In this document: positions 5,622-5,723 of the stretch, in pieces | Layout: each line of letters begins with the position of its first letter | How positions within the stretch are numbered: the first letter of the stretch is position 1 | Origin: Planctomycetota bacterium | GTDB lineage: Bacteria; Planctomycetota; Phycisphaerae; WQYP01 | Direction: 5' to 3' | Length of the DNA stretch: 5,723 bases | Assembly (NCBI GenBank): GCA_021818565.1 | Contig: JAKATV010000166.1 | Location: 1-5,723 of the forward strand | Made by a program: the position numbers and the translations under genes | The notes under the pieces: model-generated | What the model was told of the DNA's origin: nothing | The model's input: the letters and a program-made list of their open reading frames with translations, nothing else | Databases searched by the model: none

Positions 5622-5723
5622 GTGACGGGGGAAACTTCGCCATGTCATGCAAATGTGTTCCGCGTTTAACTCCACGCTGCCGCATGGAACTAACGACAAC
5701 TGTCCCGGTTTTTCGGGCAGCTC

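Larger units (their letters stand above)
5519..5723. other. Non-coding right end rich in inverted repeats
   Basis: No convincing gene lies in these 205 bp. Two overlapping frames run open to the window edge from ATGs at 5642 and 5647, preceded by a GGGGGA stretch, but each covers fewer than 30 codons and neither reads as a recognisable protein. The space is occupied by a tight hairpin at 5540-5555, a nested set of inverted repeats at 5562-5621, and a possible hairpin at about 5699-5721 whose arms, CTGTCCCG and CGGGCAG, match with one bulged base. It could be the 3' untranslated region of the membrane protein gene, a dispersed repeat, or a structured leader of a gene to the right. Confidence 0.5.

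Noticed and set aside
5481..5699. Minus-strand frame of 72 codons at the right end
   Set aside because: It runs through the hairpin and inverted-repeat region and into the end of the membrane protein gene, with no family resemblance.
1..5723. Hidden defence system, CRISPR array, prophage or mobile island
   Set aside because: No regularly spaced direct repeats, integrase, transposase, nuclease or reverse transcriptase motifs, or tRNA-type structures were seen; the genes are conventional metabolic and envelope genes.

Overview
This looks like a gene-dense stretch of an ordinary bacterial chromosome, of medium to moderately high GC. The likely source is the PVC superphylum, probably Planctomycetota. 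That assignment is inferred from three things: the SH3b-repeat exported protein with Ala/Pro linkers and an OB-like tail, the short palindromic intergenic elements, and the Pseudomonas/Streptomyces-type L-rhamnose isomerase. No single marker proves it. I see no rRNA, tRNA, CRISPR array, transposase, phage gene or defence system.

Left part, minus strand (1-1911): three genes read leftward in the order glutaredoxin-like thiol protein (1642-1911), hot-dog acyl-CoA thioesterase of the YbgC/4HBT type (1208-1609), and an HI0933/YhiN-family FAD oxidoreductase (1069 to beyond the left edge). The first two are 32 bp apart and probably co-transcribed. A REP-like palindrome (1085-1146) sits in the 138-bp gap before the third.

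Middle (1912-2171): a 260-bp divergent intergenic region. It carries an 11-bp inverted repeat with perfect arms 65 bp apart, plus a third half-copy of the motif between them. These are candidate operator sites for a regulator of one or both directions.

Right part, plus strand (2172-5518): an exported 537-residue protein with two SH3b domains, preceded by a near-perfect Shine-Dalgarno; a 398-residue metal-dependent L-rhamnose isomerase (GTG start) with all expected metal ligands; and a 130-residue three-helix membrane protein of unknown function. Gaps of 72 and 71 bp without strong terminators allow co-transcription, but no functional link among the three is evident.

Right end (5519-5723): no convincing gene. 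The region has an unusual density of inverted repeats, including a sequence that can pair with either of two copies of its complement. It may be a dispersed repeat, a terminator region or a structured leader. Overall, gene content is conventional, and the points worth checking lie mainly in the non-coding segments and the architecture of the SH3b protein.
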